This document shows, piece by piece, positions 20,536-30,636 of a stretch of 51,337 nt of DNA. The notes beneath the pieces are model-generated. The model was not told the origin of the DNA and ran no database searches. It saw only the letters and a list, made by a program, of their open reading frames with translations. Position 1 is the stretch's first letter; every line of letters begins with the position of its first letter. The position numbers and the translations under genes were made by a program. The stretch is from a bacterium (GTDB taxonomy: Bacteria > Zhuqueibacterota > QNDG01 > JABMRT01): assembly GCA_011046415.1 (NCBI GenBank), contig DSAP01000185.1:1-51337 (forward strand), read 5' to 3'.

Positions 20536-20814
20536 GCGATCCCTCCGTCTCAGAAGGAAAGAATGATACAGTCCCATGTTGATCGCCGCCTGCCGCGCGG
20601 CGTACCCGGTCTCAAACAAGACCTGTCGATGATGAACCGTCCCGGAAATCAATTCCATATCGAATCCATCCTGTCTGTCCAGATTGTTGCATATCTGCAC
20701 GTTGTCTCTTTCTGTCCGCCTCAACATAGAGACGGACACGTCGCCTCAAACCGTATTCACACCGACCGTTCCGTGATCCTGTCTTCAATTTTCCCCGCGC
20801 CGGTTTTGACTGTT

Positions 20815-22260
20815 TCAGGACAAATACGCTTCGGCCACCTCACGATCATCGAAGAGATACCGCACCCCGCCGATCTCCTGATAGGATTCATGTCCCTTCC
20901 CCGCGATGATCACCGTATCCCCCCCCCGCGCCGCATCCAGCGCGGCGTGAATCGCCGCACGCCGGTCAGGGACCACCGTACGGGAAACCGGACCGGTCAT
21001 GCCTTTAATAATATCCCGGAGAATCGCCTCCGGATCTTCGGTGCGCGGATTATCGGAGGTCACGAAAACCCGGTCGGACAATTCCGAAGCGATGCGGCCC
21101 ATGACCGGGCGTTTGCCCCGGTCCCGGTCGCCTCCGCACCCGAAGACCATGATGAGCCGTCCGGCCGTGAAGGCCCGCGCCGTCTTCAGGACGTTCTCGA
21201 GCGCATCGGGTGTGTGTGCGTAATCGACCACGATGCGGAATCCGGCCGGGGCGGTCCATCCTTCCATCCGACCCGGAATCCTTCCGACGGCCCGGATGCC
21301 TTCGGCCACGCATCGGGGATCGTATCCGTGCGCCAGGGCGGCCGCGGCCACGCCTGCGGCGTTATACACGTTAAAGCGCCCCCAGAGCGGCGTGAAGAAC
21401 GGAAAGGGTCCGGACGGCGTCCCGAGGGAAAATCCCGATCCGGCTTCACTCTCGCGGATGTTTCGGATCCGATACTCCGCCTCTTCACAGGCGATTCCAA
21501 ACCGGACGACCGGCCCGTTTGCGGAACGGATCATGGTCTCCGACCCGGGATCGTCACCGTTTACCACCCCGATTCCGTTTCGGATCATGCCGAAAAGCCT
21601 GGATTTCGCCTCGGCATAGGCCTCGATCGTGCCGTGATAATCCAGATGATCGTGCGTCAGGTTCGTGAAGATGGCCGTTCGGAACGGAATCCCGTCGACA
21701 CGCCGCAGATCCAGTGCGTGCGAGGAGACCTCCATGGCGACCGTCCGGACCCCTTCCCGGGCCATGCGGTCGAACAGCCTCTGGATGTCGATCGCGTCCG
21801 GAGTCGTCCGGACCGCGGTTTCTTCATGACCTTTCCAGCGGTACCGGACCGTGCCGATCAGTCCCGGCTCGAAGCCGCAATGACGGAGCACGGACTCCAT
21901 GAGATAGGCGGAGGTCGTCTTGCCGTTGGTGCCCGTGATGCCGTGTACGCCGAGCCGTTCCGCTGGAAAATCGAAGAACCGCGCCGCGATCAGCGCCTGA
22001 ATCCCGCGCGTATCCGGCACGCGGATGAAGAGGGCGCCCGGACCGACCGCCTGTTTCTCGGATACGATGACGGAAGCGCCCCTTTCGAGGGCGTCGGGAA
22101 TGTAATCATGGCCGTCCGTCTCGAATCCCGGAATCGCGATGAACAGTATGCCGGGTCCGGCCTGCCGTGAATCGGAAACAACATCCGTAACTTCGGCATC
22201 CCAGTTCACGGAACCGTCGAGCGGTATCAATCCTTCAAACAATTTGCGTAACGTCTTCAT
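20815..22260 (-). CDS. murE: UDP-N-acetylmuramyl-tripeptide synthetase (meso-DAP type)
   Basis: GITGTNGKTTSAYL, VAMEVSSHALDLRRV, NLTHDHLDYHGT, TSDNPRTEDPEAI (DNPR motif associated with meso-DAP). Confidence 0.97.
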   Translation of the reverse strand: MKTLRKLFEGLIPLDGSVNWDAEVTDVVSDSRQAGPGILFIAIPGFETDGHDYIPDALERGASVIVSEKQAVGPGALFIRVPDTRGIQALIAARFFDFPAERLGVHGITGTNGKTTSAYLMESVLRHCGFEPGLIGTVRYRWKGHEETAVRTTPDAIDIQRLFDRMAREGVRTVAMEVSSHALDLRRVDGIPFRTAIFTNLTHDHLDYHGTIEAYAEAKSRLFGMIRNGIGVVNGDDPGSETMIRSANGPVVRFGIACEEAEYRIRNIRESEAGSGFSLGTPSGPFPFFTPLWGRFNVYNAAGVAAAALAHGYDPRCVAEGIRAVGRIPGRMEGWTAPAGFRIVVDYAHTPDALENVLKTARAFTAGRLIMVFGCGGDRDRGKRPVMGRIASELSDRVFVTSDNPRTEDPEAILRDIIKGMTGPVSRTVVPDRRAAIHAALDAARGGDTVIIAGKGHESYQEIGGVRYLFDDREVAEAYLS

Positions 22261-22385
22261 GCCGGCCGTTTATTTTATTTTCACCCTATCTCAGACAGCC
22301 AATACCTTTATGGTTTGGACAGGACATACCGGATTGTTTTTCCTTTCACCGTAACCCTGTTCCATCCCATTTTCGTATCCCCGTG

Positions 22386-24410
22386 TCATGGACCACACCG
22401 GATCCGGCAAACCAGACCCGGATTAATCCGGGTGCCGGCCCTGGGTTCCTGGGATATCACCCGTCCGCTGCCTTCCGCCTCGACGGCGATTCCGCCGCTG
22501 CCGCACAGTTTCATGGCCTCTCTCAGGCTCATGCCGATCAGATTCGGAACGTGATATTCAGAGACGGCGCGGCTCTCCAATGCCGCGGGATAATATCCGC
22601 CGGCCTCCGGCGACCGGGTTCCGGAACCGGAAACCGGCGCGGACGTGAATGCAAACAACCTGTCGCGGCGTTTGCGAACGGGTTCACTTTCGTGATAACG
22701 GGGTCGGACAGGGAGACTCACGATCCGGTCGACCATTCGTGAGAAAATCGGCGCCGCCGACCGGGACGCCCAGTACTGTTCCCGGGGTTCATCCAGCACC
22801 ACGACCAGCACATATTGGGGGACATCGGCCGGCCAGAACCCGACAAATGAACTGACATGGATGCCCGGCGTGTATCCCCTGACCCCGGGAGATGACTTCT
22901 CGGCGGTTCCCGTCTTCCCCGCGACCGACACCCCATCCACGGCGGCGAGTCTCCCGAGGCCCCGGCTGACCGTCTTCTCGAGGATGACCCGGAGTTCGGC
23001 GGAGGTTTTCTCTGAAATGACCCGGCGGATAACCTTCGGCCGGCCGGTCAGATGAACGCTTCCGTCGGTCCTGAGTATGGAACGTATCAGATAAGGCTTG
23101 ACCAGTTCGCCGCCATTGGCCACAACGGCCGTCATACATGCCATCTGCAGGGCGGACACCGACAGTCCCTGGCCGAAAGCGATGGTCGCCGTGCCGAAAT
23201 CATCCCAACGGTACACCGGGGCCAAAATGCCGGGCACTTCACGCGGGAGATCGATTCCGGTCCGCGTGCCGAATCCGAAATTGCGCACGTACTGGCACAG
23301 TTTCTCCTTCCCCATTTTTTTGGCAATCTTCACCATGCCGATATTGGAGGACAGCTCCATGACTTCCGAGAAAGTGAGCCATTCGTACCTTTCGTTGCGG
23401 TCATGGATGGTATGGGAGCCGACCCGGTACACCCCTTTCTCGCAATAAATCAGGGCGTTCGATTCGAAAAGTCTCTCCTCGAGCGCCGCGGCCGCCGCCA
23501 CAATCTTGAACGTAGAACCCGGTTCGAAATCCCATTGTACGGCCCGATTCTCGACATACTCCTCATAACTCAGTTTGTCTGTATCCGGACGATTCGCCCA
23601 GACGGTCGCCATGGCGATGATTTCTCCCGTATAGGGATCCATCATCACGGCGCATCCGTTCTGCGCCTTATAGGTCTTGATCCCGTTCTGGAGTTCTTCC
23701 TCGAGGATCGATTGGCAGGCATGATCGAGCGTCAGCACGAGATGATGACCGTCGGTCGGCGGTTCAGAGGGCAATTCGAGAGAAGAGAAACTCTGATTAT
23801 GGGCGTCCCGCTGATAGAAGGCCCATCCGTCCGCGCCGCGGAGGTACCGGTCGCAAGCCTGTTCGACTCCGCCGATGGATTTCTGACGCGAATCGATCAC
23901 CCCGATCACCTGTCGCGCCAATGTGCCGTAAGGACGGATCCGTCTCGGTTCTTTCTCCAGGATCAAACCCTCGATCTTCTCTTCGGTAAGCCTGCGGAGT
24001 TCGAGATCCGTCAATCCCCGTTTCACATAGACAAACCGTTTGCCGTCCGATTTTTGGATGAGGTCAAGATACTGTTTTGGGCTACCGCCGAGTATGTCGG
24101 CCAGGACATCGGCCGCCGCATTCACATCCGCAATCAACCTCTGATCGAAAGCGAGATGGTAAACCGTTTGGTCCATGGCAAGGACATCCAGATTCCGATC
24201 ATAGATCTGTCCGCGTTCGGCCGGCATCGGAATCCTTTTCTGATGTTGCTGTGCCGCTTTCTCGATCCAGGGACTGCGGTCGATGACTTGAATGGTAAAG
24301 GACCGGAACAGAATCATCAGAATACCCAGGAAGAAGACCGCGACGAGCTGATGCAATCGTCCCACGGAAACGTGCCGTAACGTTCTGCGGCGCGTGTGTC
24401 GGTACTCCAT
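22386..24410 (-). CDS. ftsI: penicillin-binding protein FtsI/PBP2-PBP3 class B with C-terminal PASTA-like domain
   Basis: RGQIYDRNLDVLAMD, EPGSTFKIVAAA (SxxK), SSN, AGKTGTAEK (KTG); C-terminal YHVPNLIGMSLREAMKLCGSGGIAVEAEGSGRVISQEPRAGT. Confidence 0.95.
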   Translation of the reverse strand: MEYRHTRRRTLRHVSVGRLHQLVAVFFLGILMILFRSFTIQVIDRSPWIEKAAQQHQKRIPMPAERGQIYDRNLDVLAMDQTVYHLAFDQRLIADVNAAADVLADILGGSPKQYLDLIQKSDGKRFVYVKRGLTDLELRRLTEEKIEGLILEKEPRRIRPYGTLARQVIGVIDSRQKSIGGVEQACDRYLRGADGWAFYQRDAHNQSFSSLELPSEPPTDGHHLVLTLDHACQSILEEELQNGIKTYKAQNGCAVMMDPYTGEIIAMATVWANRPDTDKLSYEEYVENRAVQWDFEPGSTFKIVAAAAALEERLFESNALIYCEKGVYRVGSHTIHDRNERYEWLTFSEVMELSSNIGMVKIAKKMGKEKLCQYVRNFGFGTRTGIDLPREVPGILAPVYRWDDFGTATIAFGQGLSVSALQMACMTAVVANGGELVKPYLIRSILRTDGSVHLTGRPKVIRRVISEKTSAELRVILEKTVSRGLGRLAAVDGVSVAGKTGTAEKSSPGVRGYTPGIHVSSFVGFWPADVPQYVLVVVLDEPREQYWASRSAAPIFSRMVDRIVSLPVRPRYHESEPVRKRRDRLFAFTSAPVSGSGTRSPEAGGYYPAALESRAVSEYHVPNLIGMSLREAMKLCGSGGIAVEAEGSGRVISQEPRAGTRINPGLVCRIRCGP

Positions 24411-24466
24411 GACGGGTTCCCCGGGTTAAACTGTGATTCCCTCACGACGCATCGGGAGGGTCAAAA

Positions 24467-24877
24467 TCAATGATCGAGACGCAACGGCTGAAACCCGGCC
24501 TGATGCCATCCGGAACGTGACATCACCGTATAAACAGACAATCCGGAGAGATCGACGGGCAGTTCGCCGATGTCGCGGCTGCGTACGGAGACAAGCCCCT
24601 GATTCCGGGCGAGTCGTGATATGCGTTCATAACTCCTCAGTCCGTTCAGTTGAATCCTCAAATCACCGGTCTTTTGCTCCAGGAAAATTTTCTCCTGCCT
24701 GAGACGGTCCGTCTCACGCAACACTTCTTCGATCTGGACCCTTGCCCCCAGATGCAGGACGACCAGTACAAATCCCGAGAGGGTCAGCAGGATGACGGCT
24801 CCGTTCCCTGCGTTTTTACGCGGCGAAACGGCTTTGCGCCGAACGGGTGTTCTCTTCTGCCGGCGCATCGGATTCAC
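24467..24877 (-). CDS. ftsL: FtsL/DivIC-like small septal protein
   Basis: One TM followed by coiled coil (VLRETDRLRQEKIFLEQKTGDLRIQLN), located between rsmH and ftsI. Confidence 0.75.
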   Translation of the reverse strand: MNPMRRQKRTPVRRKAVSPRKNAGNGAVILLTLSGFVLVVLHLGARVQIEEVLRETDRLRQEKIFLEQKTGDLRIQLNGLRSYERISRLARNQGLVSVRSRDIGELPVDLSGLSVYTVMSRSGWHQAGFQPLRLDH

Positions 24878-25821
24878 CCTCCCCTTTTCTCGGCGGCGCG
24901 CAGGACGGCGCTTCGCGCACGCGGATTCTTTCGGATTTCGGATTCCGAAGCACGGATGCCCCGGGGTGTCAAACTCCTGAAATCGAACCGTTTTTGTCCG
25001 AAAGCGAGTTCCGACCGGGTAAAAGACGGTTCTTCGCCCCGGAAATACCGTTTGACGACTCGGGATTCGAGCCCGTGATACATGATCACCGCCACGCGTC
25101 CGCCGGTTTTAAGAGAGGGATAGATTTTGACGAGACAGTCTGCGAGCTCCTCCATTTCCCCGTTTACGGCGATGCGGAGCGCCTGAAATATCCGCGAAAG
25201 CGATTTGATGTGCCAACGTGCAGGAGTGCATGCCCTGACCGCATCCGCGAGATCGGTCGTGGATTCCAGTGGCGTTTTTTCCCGCATATACACGATCCGT
25301 CTGGCGATTTGACGTGATTTTTTCTCTTCTCCGAATACAAAAAATAAATCGGACAACTTCTTTTCCGGCCAGCCGTTCACGATATCCGCCGCGGTCAGGC
25401 CGCTCCGCCCATCCATACGCATGTCGAGCGGCCCCTCTTTGGAATAACTGAATCCCCGCCGGGCCGCATCGATTTGACGGGAAGAGACACCGAGATCGAG
25501 CAGGAGTCCGTCGATGCGGCGAATGGAAAGTGTGTCGAGGACGGCGTCGATCCGTCCGAACCGGTCATGGATACAGCACAGGCGGTCCCCGAAACGGGAA
25601 AGCCGTTTTCGCGCGGAATCGATGGCCTCCGCGTCCCGGTCGATGCCGATGACCCGCCCGTCCTCCGACAGCCTTTCGAGCAGGGCCTCGCTGTGTCCGC
25701 CCCCCCCGAGCGTCCCGTCCACATAGACACCGGACGTGTCGTTGACCACACAGCCGACGGCTTCCTCCCGGAGAACAGGAACATGATATTCGTTTTCCGG
25801 AATATTCTGCGTGATGCTCAT
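24874..25821 (-). CDS. rsmH: 16S rRNA (cytosine1402-N4)-methyltransferase RsmH/MraW
   Basis: EYHVPVLREEAV, DGTLGGGGHSEALL, GLLLDLGVSSRQIDAARRGFSY, FQALRIAVNGE; start likely MSITQNIPEN (ORF extends to 25950). Confidence 0.97.
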   Translation of the reverse strand: MSITQNIPENEYHVPVLREEAVGCVVNDTSGVYVDGTLGGGGHSEALLERLSEDGRVIGIDRDAEAIDSARKRLSRFGDRLCCIHDRFGRIDAVLDTLSIRRIDGLLLDLGVSSRQIDAARRGFSYSKEGPLDMRMDGRSGLTAADIVNGWPEKKLSDLFFVFGEEKKSRQIARRIVYMREKTPLESTTDLADAVRACTPARWHIKSLSRIFQALRIAVNGEMEELADCLVKIYPSLKTGGRVAVIMYHGLESRVVKRYFRGEEPSFTRSELAFGQKRFDFRSLTPRGIRASESEIRKNPRARSAVLRAAEKRGG

Positions 25822-25973
25822 GACACGCACCCGATCCGTTCGGCCGGACAGGAGAGGACTGAACAATCTTTCAACCCGGAAATCCATACCGCATCCCGGC
25901 GACCCGCCTGCGGTCGGACCGGCTTCCCCTTGCTGTTTCCCCTGCCCCAAGATTTCATGGCCGATTTTTCCGG

Positions 25974-26405
25974 CTAAATATATTTTTTAAACGTCTCGGG
26001 ATTCCAGAGTTCGATCCGGTTTCCCATGCCGACGATCAGCACCTCGTTCTCGATACCCGCATGCTCAATGTGTTCTTTAGGAACGACGATACGGCCCTGC
26101 TGGTCACATCGTACCGGCTGGGCGAATGACATCACGCGCCTTGAAAGCTTGAGTTGATCTTCGTCTACGTTGCCCATAAGCGGATTACTGATCGACCCCA
26201 TTTTATCCATTTCCACCTTGAATTCCGACCTCGGATAGACGTACAGACAGGGTTCGGTGCCGTATGTGATGTGAAAAAAAAGATTGTCGTGCGAATCGGA
26301 TCCGTCCTCGCGTTTTTCCTGAAGCTGTATCCGGAACGGCGCGGGAATGTTCACCCGTCCCTTCGCATCGAATGTGTATTTGAATTGTCCGCTGAAGACC
26401 GGCAC
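25974..26405 (-). CDS. mraZ: transcriptional regulator MraZ
   Basis: FSGQFKYTFDAKGRVNIPAPFR, duplicated AbrB-like motif (CDQQGRIVVPKEHIEHA), head of dcw cluster. Confidence 0.95.
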   Translation of the reverse strand: MPVFSGQFKYTFDAKGRVNIPAPFRIQLQEKREDGSDSHDNLFFHITYGTEPCLYVYPRSEFKVEMDKMGSISNPLMGNVDEDQLKLSRRVMSFAQPVRCDQQGRIVVPKEHIEHAGIENEVLIVGMGNRIELWNPETFKKYI

Positions 26406-26477
26406 GACGCTCTCCGTTACGCTCAGGATACGAAATTCCCCGCACCCCTCTTAAGGAATATTCAGGGATGCTAAGGG

Positions 26478-26506
26478 AAATTAAGGTTTAAACACGTGAA
26501 AGTCAA
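26478..26506 (-). promoter_or_regulatory. dcw operon promoter (PmraZ)
   Basis: Minus strand TTGACT-17 nt-TAATTT, about 70 bp upstream of mraZ. Confidence 0.6.
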
Positions 26507-26544
26507 GAAAAAAAAGGGAAATCGGAAAAAAATGGGATGTTCAG

Positions 26545-26565
26545 GATTTCTGATTCCTGATTCTG
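26545..26565. repeat. short heptamer-periodic repeat
   Basis: GATTTCT GATTCCT GATTCTG. Confidence 0.7.
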
Positions 26566-26682
26566 TCATCGTCCTCCTTTTCCCATTTTATCCATACCGG
26601 AATCACACTCATTATGAATCTCGTCAGGAAAGTCCATACTCGTCAATCTGTATCAATTCGGAACGGAAAAAGCCGTTTCCCC

Positions 26683-26711
26683 TTGACAATGATGTTTCAA
26701 ATCTGTAACGT
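26683..26711 (+). promoter_or_regulatory. candidate promoter for the ZU5-like lipoprotein
   Basis: TTGACA-17 nt-TAACGT; consensus -35 but weak -10. Confidence 0.35.
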
Positions 26712-26914
26712 TCAGTGATTAACGATTTGGAATGTACCTGTTTTTCAGAATCCCGGCCTTTTTTACCAGGAGCCAAGGAAAGGGATTCACGATCGTTTTT
26801 CAGATTACATATTCCCGGAACATAATAAATTCATGGCAAGACCCGTCCGGCCTTCTGAAAAGAACCGCCGCCCGGCAGGCAGGCGGTGCGCCATTCAAAG
26901 AAAAAGGTTCTGTC

Positions 26915-29163
26915 GTGAATGCGTCAAACGGCTATCCCCTCGCAGTCATCCTTTTTCTCTGCGGCCTGCTGACCGTCGGATGCTCGAAGAAATCCGATCA
27001 GATTCTGGATCCCTCGGACGGGGAAAAACCGTCCGCCACGGTCACGATCGGCCCGTCCGGAGGCGTCCTGGAAATGGAAGGAATATCGGTCCACATCCCG
27101 GCCGGGACCCTGGATCAGAACACGACGCTTACCGTTTCGGAGTCGGATGCGGAAAACCCGTTCGGAGAGGCGGGTGTGACCGGCCTGTTCCTGATCGGGG
27201 GCCTGCCGGATAACCTGGGTAAACCCCTTCACATCCGTCTGAGGATCCGGGATGGAGCGGAGGTTGACGAAGGCGGCATCGCATACGGCCTCCCGGGAGA
27301 GGCCTTCCTGACCGGAGAACCCGTCACCGTCTACAGCGTCCACGCCGCGGGAGATTCGGCCGGGTATCTGGTCAGCCGGACGGACGATCCGGCAAAAGCC
27401 GGCAAGAGAATGCCGGCCTCGCCCGGGAAATCCTCCGTGAAGGACGCCCTCAATGTCCTCGGCATCGGGAAGAAAACACTGGAATATGATGTCTGGAACA
27501 TCACCTACTGCGGCATGCTGGATCCCTCGCGATTCACGGAGGAGCTGGACCGGGTGTGGATGATTGTCACCGGCGAACTGAATCTGCCCTTTCAAAATAC
27601 GCCCGACCGGTGGGATCCTTATATATTGTATCACTTGCCTTATCAATCCTGGGAATTCCCGATCCGTATTGTCGCGCTGTCGCGACCAGAGCAGATTGTA
27701 AACCTTCGTTACGAGATCATCCTATACAATGCTTTCCCCCCTTTTTTTCCTGTGCTCAACATCGATGAAACCCTGCTCGGCATACAACGATCCGCGGACG
27801 TAGTCCGGTGTCTGGGTCCGGCCGTTCTGGCGTTGTCCCTCAACACGTATCACCCGCCGTACATCTGGTTGAATCTCGCGGTGATCGCCTGGTCTGGAGA
27901 ATTCTTTTCCGATCCGGATACCGAGGCCGGATCCGTTCAGGGGAATAATCAGATGGCCCCGTTCCGGGGCATGGAGGCCGGTTTTTCAGGCGATCGGGTA
28001 AACCGCCACGGACACAGCCTCGGGATGGCGGCGGTGATCAAATACCTGGTGGACCGGCCCTCCCTTTTCGGAAAAGAGGGACTCCGGAGAACCTATGACA
28101 GACTCCTGGACGGACGGGAGAACCACAACGCCGCCCTGCTCCGAAGCATCGACGCGCTGCCCGCGGAATGGTGGCCCGATTTCTTCAAATCCTATATCGG
28201 CGGAGAGATCTACGGCGTCCCGCCGTCCGTGTTCACGGAAAACGCCTCCGGCACCTGGATCCTCGCGTCGGAAGAGGATGAGCAGACGACCTTTGCCTCC
28301 GATTATCCCGACATGTCGGCCGAACTCTTCCTGGTGGATGTCCAGAACCCGGATATTCACGACGGCGATCGTCTCATCGTCGACGTGTCGGGCACCGTGG
28401 CCGGACAGGGGCTGACGGCGATGATTTTTGCGGTCAATGGAAACAAACTGGACTTCCTGGGCATGGAACACGCGGCTTCTGCCGGACTCCGGCTGACCGG
28501 CATGAAGGCGAAATATGACGCCGGGATCCGCCGGTATCTCGTCGCGGTCGTGAACAGCAACCGGAATGAAACATACACGGGTTCGACGCATATCGAACTG
28601 ACCCTGCGGCATGAGAAAGCACCCGATGAGGTCCCGGGTTTCGTCCAGTGCGATGTATATCTGAATATTCTGATGGAAAGGGAGGACTGGAATACCTATG
28701 ACGGACGAAACACCATCATGACCACACTCAACATCTCGGACGCCGTCTCGATGGCCGGAACTTTCTCAAACAACCGATTCGAAGGAAGCCGGACCTATGA
28801 CATCACGGGGGGATTCTTCGCCGAGAGCGGAACCTGGACCGATTCGGTCGCCCTGACGCTCGGCTCGGACTTTCAGAGTATTTTAAGTCTTGATTATACG
28901 GGCATCGGAACGATACTGAACAAGGACGGGACCACCACCCATACGACAAGACATTTCACCGCCGCGAATATCCCGCACAGCCGAGAGACTTCGATGATCC
29001 CCATACCTACCATATCGGGGAGGAGGGAACCTGTTCCGTGATCACCGGCATTTTCTTTGAGAGTCTCGACTACCGCGGCGAATCCCTCGTCGGATCCAGG
29101 ATCGGCACGGGATATTATGAGTGTGATACATGGAGCGCGATTACGGTGCGGTTGCGGAATTGA
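26915..29163 (+). pseudogene. lipoprotein with ZU5-like domain, interrupted by a frameshift near 28975-28990
   Basis: GTG start followed by ...VILFLCGLLTVGCSKKSD lipobox; VTIGPSGGVLEMEGISVHIPAGTLDQNTTLTVSE resembles ZU5. Reading shifts frame to FDDPHTYHIGEEGTCSVITGIFFESLDYRGESLVGSRIGTGYYECDTWSAITVRLRN*. Confidence 0.65.
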
Positions 29164-29183
29164 TCCCGATTCTGCTCTTTCAG

Positions 29184-29211
29184 GATTCAGGATATCCGGA
29201 TCCTGATCTCC
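29184..29211. repeat. degenerate heptamer-periodic repeat
   Basis: GATTCAG GATATCC GGATCCT GATCTCC. Confidence 0.55.
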
Positions 29212-29325
29212 TGTTTTTTCAACAGGCGGGACGCCATTTCGCTGGTTTTAAATCGGTTTTCATCTTAACTTGGGTGCGGATGTACCGGTTCCATCAGACT
29301 CACCTGAAAAATTGTCGGTAAGGGA

Positions 29326-30633
29326 GTGATGACAAAGATCCATTCCCGCGATGCCGGAAATCCCGCATACGACTGGTATACCCTGGACAATGCGGCCAAG
29401 ATTTATCCGTCGACCGCCTCTGAACATTCTCCGGCTGTGTTCAGACTTTTCGTGACACTGAAAGAACCTGTTAAATCTTGGATCTTACAGCAAGCGATCG
29501 AAGCAGTCATGCCCCGCTTTCCGTATTTTCAGGTCTATCTGAGGCGGGGATGGTTTTGGTATTATCTTCAAAGGCACCATCACATACCCCGGATACGGCC
29601 ACTGGAACCGACACCCGTATCCCGAATACCTGTCCGCGCCGGATCCTCGCATTTACTCCATGTCAGTGCCGGCAGGAACATCATCGCCGTTGATTTCTCG
29701 CATATCCTGACCGACGGGAACGGCGGAATCCGGTTTCTGATCTCATTGATCGCGGAATATCTCAGGTTATGTGGCATGCCGATCGGGTCGCATGAAAATT
29801 TTTTGCATCCTCAAGATCCGCCCCATCCAGAAGAATATGAAGATGCATACAAAAGATACTTCATAAAGGGGGCTCCGGGTCCGGGACACTATTCTCCCGC
29901 CTATCATATCCCGGGAAGACCCGCTCAGGCCGGCCGTTTCCGGACAATCACAGGTAGAATCTCCGTCGACCAGATGCTGGATCGAACAAGAAAAGAGGGC
30001 GTGACTCTGACCGAATATCTTGCGGCGTTGATGATATATTGCCTGGCCCGGATTTACCAGGAGGAAGTCGACCAAGGGAAAAAACATCGAAGGTCCATCA
30101 TCCGGCTTGAGGTGCCTGTCAATTTAAGGTCCTTTTATCCCTCGGGCACCATGAGGAATTTTTCTCTTTACGTATCCCCGGAGATTGACATGAAACTGGG
30201 GCCGTACGATTTTGAAGAACTGTTGAAGCACGTCCATCACAGCATGCGGATCCAGATCAATCGGAAAGAACTCAGCAGGCAGATTTCCCGTAATGTGGGT
30301 GCCGAGTTCAATCCGTTGATCCGTTTTTTACCTCTTTTCATAAAAGACCGTTTTGTAAACTGGATTCATTCAAGAATGGGAGAACGGCTCTATTCCGGGG
30401 TGCTTTCGAATCTGGGCAAGATCTCTCTCCCGGCGGAAATGGAATCCTCGGTTCAATCCATTCATGTTGTGCTGAGCCCCAATCGGATGATGAAAACAAG
30501 CTGTACGGTTATCGGTTATCAAAACGATATACATATCAACTTCTGCAGCCTGGTGGAGAGCCGGAATCTGGAGAGACTGTTTTTTACACACCTCGTTGAA
30601 TACGGTATTTCTGTACACATCAAGGAGTCGTGA
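29326..30633 (+). CDS. condensation-domain/alcohol acetyltransferase-like acyltransferase
   Basis: VDFSHILTDGNGGIRFL (HxxxDG active-site motif), overall length and C-terminal pattern of CoA-dependent acyltransferase fold. Confidence 0.65.
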   Translation: MMTKIHSRDAGNPAYDWYTLDNAAKIYPSTASEHSPAVFRLFVTLKEPVKSWILQQAIEAVMPRFPYFQVYLRRGWFWYYLQRHHHIPRIRPLEPTPVSRIPVRAGSSHLLHVSAGRNIIAVDFSHILTDGNGGIRFLISLIAEYLRLCGMPIGSHENFLHPQDPPHPEEYEDAYKRYFIKGAPGPGHYSPAYHIPGRPAQAGRFRTITGRISVDQMLDRTRKEGVTLTEYLAALMIYCLARIYQEEVDQGKKHRRSIIRLEVPVNLRSFYPSGTMRNFSLYVSPEIDMKLGPYDFEELLKHVHHSMRIQINRKELSRQISRNVGAEFNPLIRFLPLFIKDRFVNWIHSRMGERLYSGVLSNLGKISLPAEMESSVQSIHVVLSPNRMMKTSCTVIGYQNDIHINFCSLVESRNLERLFFTHLVEYGISVHIKES

Positions 30634-30636
30634 GTC

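Noticed and set aside
20563-22170. 535-aa plus-strand ORF
   Set aside because: Antisense to murE; no recognisable domains, shadow ORF.
26406-26477. Possible MraZ operator (TGGGN-type repeats) upstream of mraZ
   Set aside because: G-rich strings are present (AGGGGTGCGGGG) but spacing does not give a convincing triplet of TGGGN repeats by eye.
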